Positions 36,557-38,940 of a stretch of DNA of 38,940 nucleotides are shown here, piece by piece. The notes under the pieces were generated by a model. That model was not told the origin of the DNA. It made no database searches and worked only from the letters and a program-made list of their open reading frames with translations. The DNA is from Acidobacteriota bacterium (lineage in GTDB: Bacteria; Acidobacteriota; Terriglobia; Terriglobales; Acidobacteriaceae), in contig JAJYVR010000002.1 of the NCBI GenBank assembly GCA_021791935.1, positions 1-38,940 on the forward strand. Reading direction: 5' to 3'. Position 1 is the stretch's first letter; the number at the start of each line of letters is the position of its first letter. Made by a program: the position numbers and the translations under genes.

Positions 36557-38158
36557 ATGAAATTCAAGCAGAAAACTGTTGTTGGGCGCGTGATATTCGG
36601 CGCAATGTTCTGTGTCGCCTTAACCATGCAGGCTCAGAATGCAGGAAACCATTCCACGGCATCGCCCTCATCGACGTATCAGGAAAATCCCTCCCCTGTC
36701 AGCGCCAACGCTTATCAGCAACAAGGCCCTCCGGGACCGAGCGGATGCCGTGGCTGTTTTCCGGTAAAGCCCGCGGGGCAAGGGCCGAATCAGGAAGCGG
36801 GACTGCCGCAGCCGGTGCAGCAACAAGGCGGCGTCAATGCGCATGTGCGTCGTATGGGGCCGCCCGCGTCGTTGCCCAACCCGTTGCCCTACGATTTGAT
36901 CTTGCGGCACGGCCATGTCATCGACGCGAAGAACGACATTGATCGCGTAACGGACGTCGCCATAAAGGATGGCAAGATTGCCGCAGTCGGCGACAACCTT
37001 AACCCCAAAGACGCAGCCAAGACCATTGATGTGACTGGTTACTATGTGACGCCGGGACTGATCGACATTCACACGCATGACTATGCCTCGACGGGCGAAG
37101 CACACTCCTACGCGGGCGACAACGGCCTCTGGCCGGACGGCTTCACCTTTCGCAATGGCGTGACAACGGTGTGCGACGCGGGCAGTTCCGGCTGGCGCAA
37201 CTTTGAGGACTTTAAGGAACACATCATCGACCGCTCGCAGACGCGGGTGCTGGCGTTCATCAACATCGTCGGCGCAGGCATGCGCGGCCCACGGTTTGAA
37301 GACAACCTGGACGATATGCAGATGGTGCCGACCGCTTGGATGGCGCTGCGTTATCCCGATACGATCATCGGCATTAAGAGCGCGCACTTCAGCGGACCGG
37401 AATGGTGGCCTTACATTCAAGCGGTGGGTGCAGGCAATATCGCGCACATTCCTGTGATGATCGATTACGGCGCAAAACGCAGTGAGCGCCCTCTCTACGA
37501 CCTGCTGACCAAGTATCTGCGTCCCGGGGATATCTACACCCACATGTATTCCGGGCTGCGAGGCGAACAAGATGAAATGACGCTGGGCCCGTCGAAGGCA
37601 ATGATCGAAGGACGCAAGCGCGGCATCTACTTCGATGCTGGAACCGGGGGGGGAAGCTTCCGCTTCCGGGTGGCCATCCCGATGATTAAAGCAGGCTTTC
37701 TGCCAGACTCTCTCTCGACCGATCTGCACGTGGACAGCATGAACTCGAGCACCAAAGACATGCTCAACGTGATGGGCAAGTTTATGGCGATGGGATTGAC
37801 GCTGCAACAGGTCGTCGCAGACACAACGTGGAATCCGGCTAGAGAAATCCAACGTCCTAACCTGGGAAATCTCTCGGTCGGGGCACCGGCAGATGTAGCG
37901 GTATTGAGCGAGGAGCACGGAAAATTTGGTTTTCTTGATATGGAAAACACCAAGCTGATGGGCAACACGAGACTGAGTGCTCAACTGACGATCCGTGCAG
38001 GAAGAGTGGTGTACGACCTGAACGGTATCTCTATGGATTTGTGGAACCAGGAGCATCCGTCGAGCAATCCGCAGATGGCTAATCACTGGACTTCATTCCG
38101 CCCGCACCCGCCGCTGCCGGACCAGATCGTTCCGAGGCACCCGTTACCAAAGCAGTAG
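36557..38158 (+). CDS. Secreted amidohydrolase/deacetylase family metallohydrolase
   Basis: Start at MKFKQKTVVGRVIFGAMFCVALTMQAQ; YDLILRHGHVIDAKNDIDRVTDVAIKDGKIAAVGDNL; VTPGLIDIHTHDY; C-terminal LSVGAPADVAVL. Confidence 0.9.
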   Translation: MKFKQKTVVGRVIFGAMFCVALTMQAQNAGNHSTASPSSTYQENPSPVSANAYQQQGPPGPSGCRGCFPVKPAGQGPNQEAGLPQPVQQQGGVNAHVRRMGPPASLPNPLPYDLILRHGHVIDAKNDIDRVTDVAIKDGKIAAVGDNLNPKDAAKTIDVTGYYVTPGLIDIHTHDYASTGEAHSYAGDNGLWPDGFTFRNGVTTVCDAGSSGWRNFEDFKEHIIDRSQTRVLAFINIVGAGMRGPRFEDNLDDMQMVPTAWMALRYPDTIIGIKSAHFSGPEWWPYIQAVGAGNIAHIPVMIDYGAKRSERPLYDLLTKYLRPGDIYTHMYSGLRGEQDEMTLGPSKAMIEGRKRGIYFDAGTGGGSFRFRVAIPMIKAGFLPDSLSTDLHVDSMNSSTKDMLNVMGKFMAMGLTLQQVVADTTWNPAREIQRPNLGNLSVGAPADVAVLSEEHGKFGFLDMENTKLMGNTRLSAQLTIRAGRVVYDLNGISMDLWNQEHPSSNPQMANHWTSFRPHPPLPDQIVPRHPLPKQ

Positions 38159-38196
38159 GAACATCGCCGCGAAAGACGATCAAGCCGGAGGAGAGA

Positions 38197-38446
38197 ATGC
38201 GCACCTTAACAAGAATCCTGAGACACGCCGTACGGTTTGGGATTCCTGTGGAGTGCGGTTGCCTCCTTCGGCGCTGAACCCAAGCCGGTCACTGTGAGCT
38301 GGCCGACGCTAAAATTCAATGTCCTACAGTCGCAGCAGAAAGCTCCGGCACTCGTGCTGTCCGGCAAACGGGCCAGCATGCCGGTTTCATCCCAGCGATC
38401 CGCGGCGTATCGTAATACGCTGGTGGATGGTTTGAACGCCGGATAA
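38197..38446 (+). pseudogene. Possible frameshifted small secreted protein
   Basis: MRTLTRILRHAVR in one frame continues as LGFLWSAVASFGAEPKPVTVSWPTLKF in the next; one base change would restore a signal peptide. Confidence 0.35.
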
Positions 38447-38690
38447 GAGGATTTGAAAGCCGATTGAGGAATTCGCAGGCAGACTACTCGAAGCGCTCAG
38501 TGAAGACTAGCCAAAGATATTTGAAATTCTGAAAGCTCGACGGCGGAACTGGTGACCGGAAGAAAGTCCCGACGTGCTCATGCTCGACCTGTTCATGTAT
38601 TGCAATCAGTTGAAACAAAAACGTTCATCTGGCGATGCTCCGCAGGATGCTCGGTTGCCTCTTCCACTTTGAACCCCGATAGATTCTGCT

Positions 38691-38940
38691 GAGAGCCTGT
38701 TTACGATCTATAGTCCTGTTGTGGCGAGGGTATCCGCAGAGCCATATGCGTCCGCATTTCCGGTGCGGTAATCGAGGAGGATGGAGCCAAGAAAGCCGTA
38801 TCCAAGCGATGTAAGCCGGGAGCAGTTCGAATCGATTCGTCCAATCCTGGAGGGCGTTGGTAAGCGCACCAAACCGCGCACGGTGGATTTGCATGAAGTC
38901 GTCAACGCGGTTTTATATCTTCTCAAAAGCGGCTGCCAGT
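38691..38940 (+). mobile_element. Left end of an IS5-family insertion sequence (continues beyond window)
   Basis: GAGAGCCTGTTTACGATCTATAG candidate terminal inverted repeat followed by an IS5-type transposase start. Confidence 0.65.
38781..38940 (+). CDS. IS5-family transposase, N-terminal part (truncated by window edge)
   Basis: MEPRKPYPSDVSREQFESIRPILEGVGKRTKPRTVDLHEVVNAVLYLLKSGCQ after GAGGAGG. Confidence 0.85.
   Translation, partial: MEPRKPYPSDVSREQFESIRPILEGVGKRTKPRTVDLHEVVNAVLYLLKSGCQ

Noticed and set aside
36668-38086. 472-aa minus-strand ORF opposite the amidohydrolase
   Set aside because: Antisense to a gene with signal peptide and metal-binding motifs; no domain signature.
1-38940. 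tRNA, rRNA, CRISPR array or prophage
   Set aside because: No cloverleaf-like T-loop context, rRNA sequence, regularly spaced repeat array or phage structural genes were recognised by eye; a tRNAscan/Infernal run was not possible.

Overview
The window looks like a GC-rich Acidobacteriota-type chromosome segment. I infer this from the acidobacterial-style ABC permease next to a PadR regulator, the cytochrome/PQQ dehydrogenase pair and the many RR-signal sugar enzymes. From left to right it contains: (i) the C-terminal part of an S9-type peptidase; (ii) a 1.0-13.8 kb periplasmic sugar-oxidation island with two Tat-signal Gfo/Idh/MocA oxidoreductases, two Tat-signal TIM-barrel sugar isomerase/epimerases, a GMC oxidoreductase plus gluconate-2-dehydrogenase-subunit-3-like partner, a pentaheme and other c-type cytochromes, a DUF5009-like membrane protein, and a cytochrome/PQQ-dehydrogenase/concanavalin-like operon; (iii) a collapsed relic of a 2-oxoacid:ferredoxin oxidoreductase operon; (iv) a phospholipase C, a formate dehydrogenase alpha with DUF1641 partner, and an RsbU/RsbW/STAS partner-switching cassette, bracketed by two inward-facing copies of a homologous ~130 bp leader; (v) housekeeping and metabolic genes (Glu dehydrogenase, UBP zinc finger, pyrE, MFS sugar porter, uvrB); (vi) an orphan ABC permease with PadR regulator and a large GH38-like glycosidase with an N-terminal PL4-type domain; (vii) an IS-scarred right end with an amidohydrolase between an IS1595-type remnant and an IS5-type left end. 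The most notable unexplained signals are the repeated inverted 5' leader (14641-14767 / 22215-22346), a MITE/REP-like palindromic repeat family with exchangeable central hairpins (22562, 24445, 35645), and the three-gene-compacted oxidoreductase relic. No tRNA, rRNA or CRISPR was recognised. All assignments come from reading the supplied sequence and ORF translations; no searches were run.
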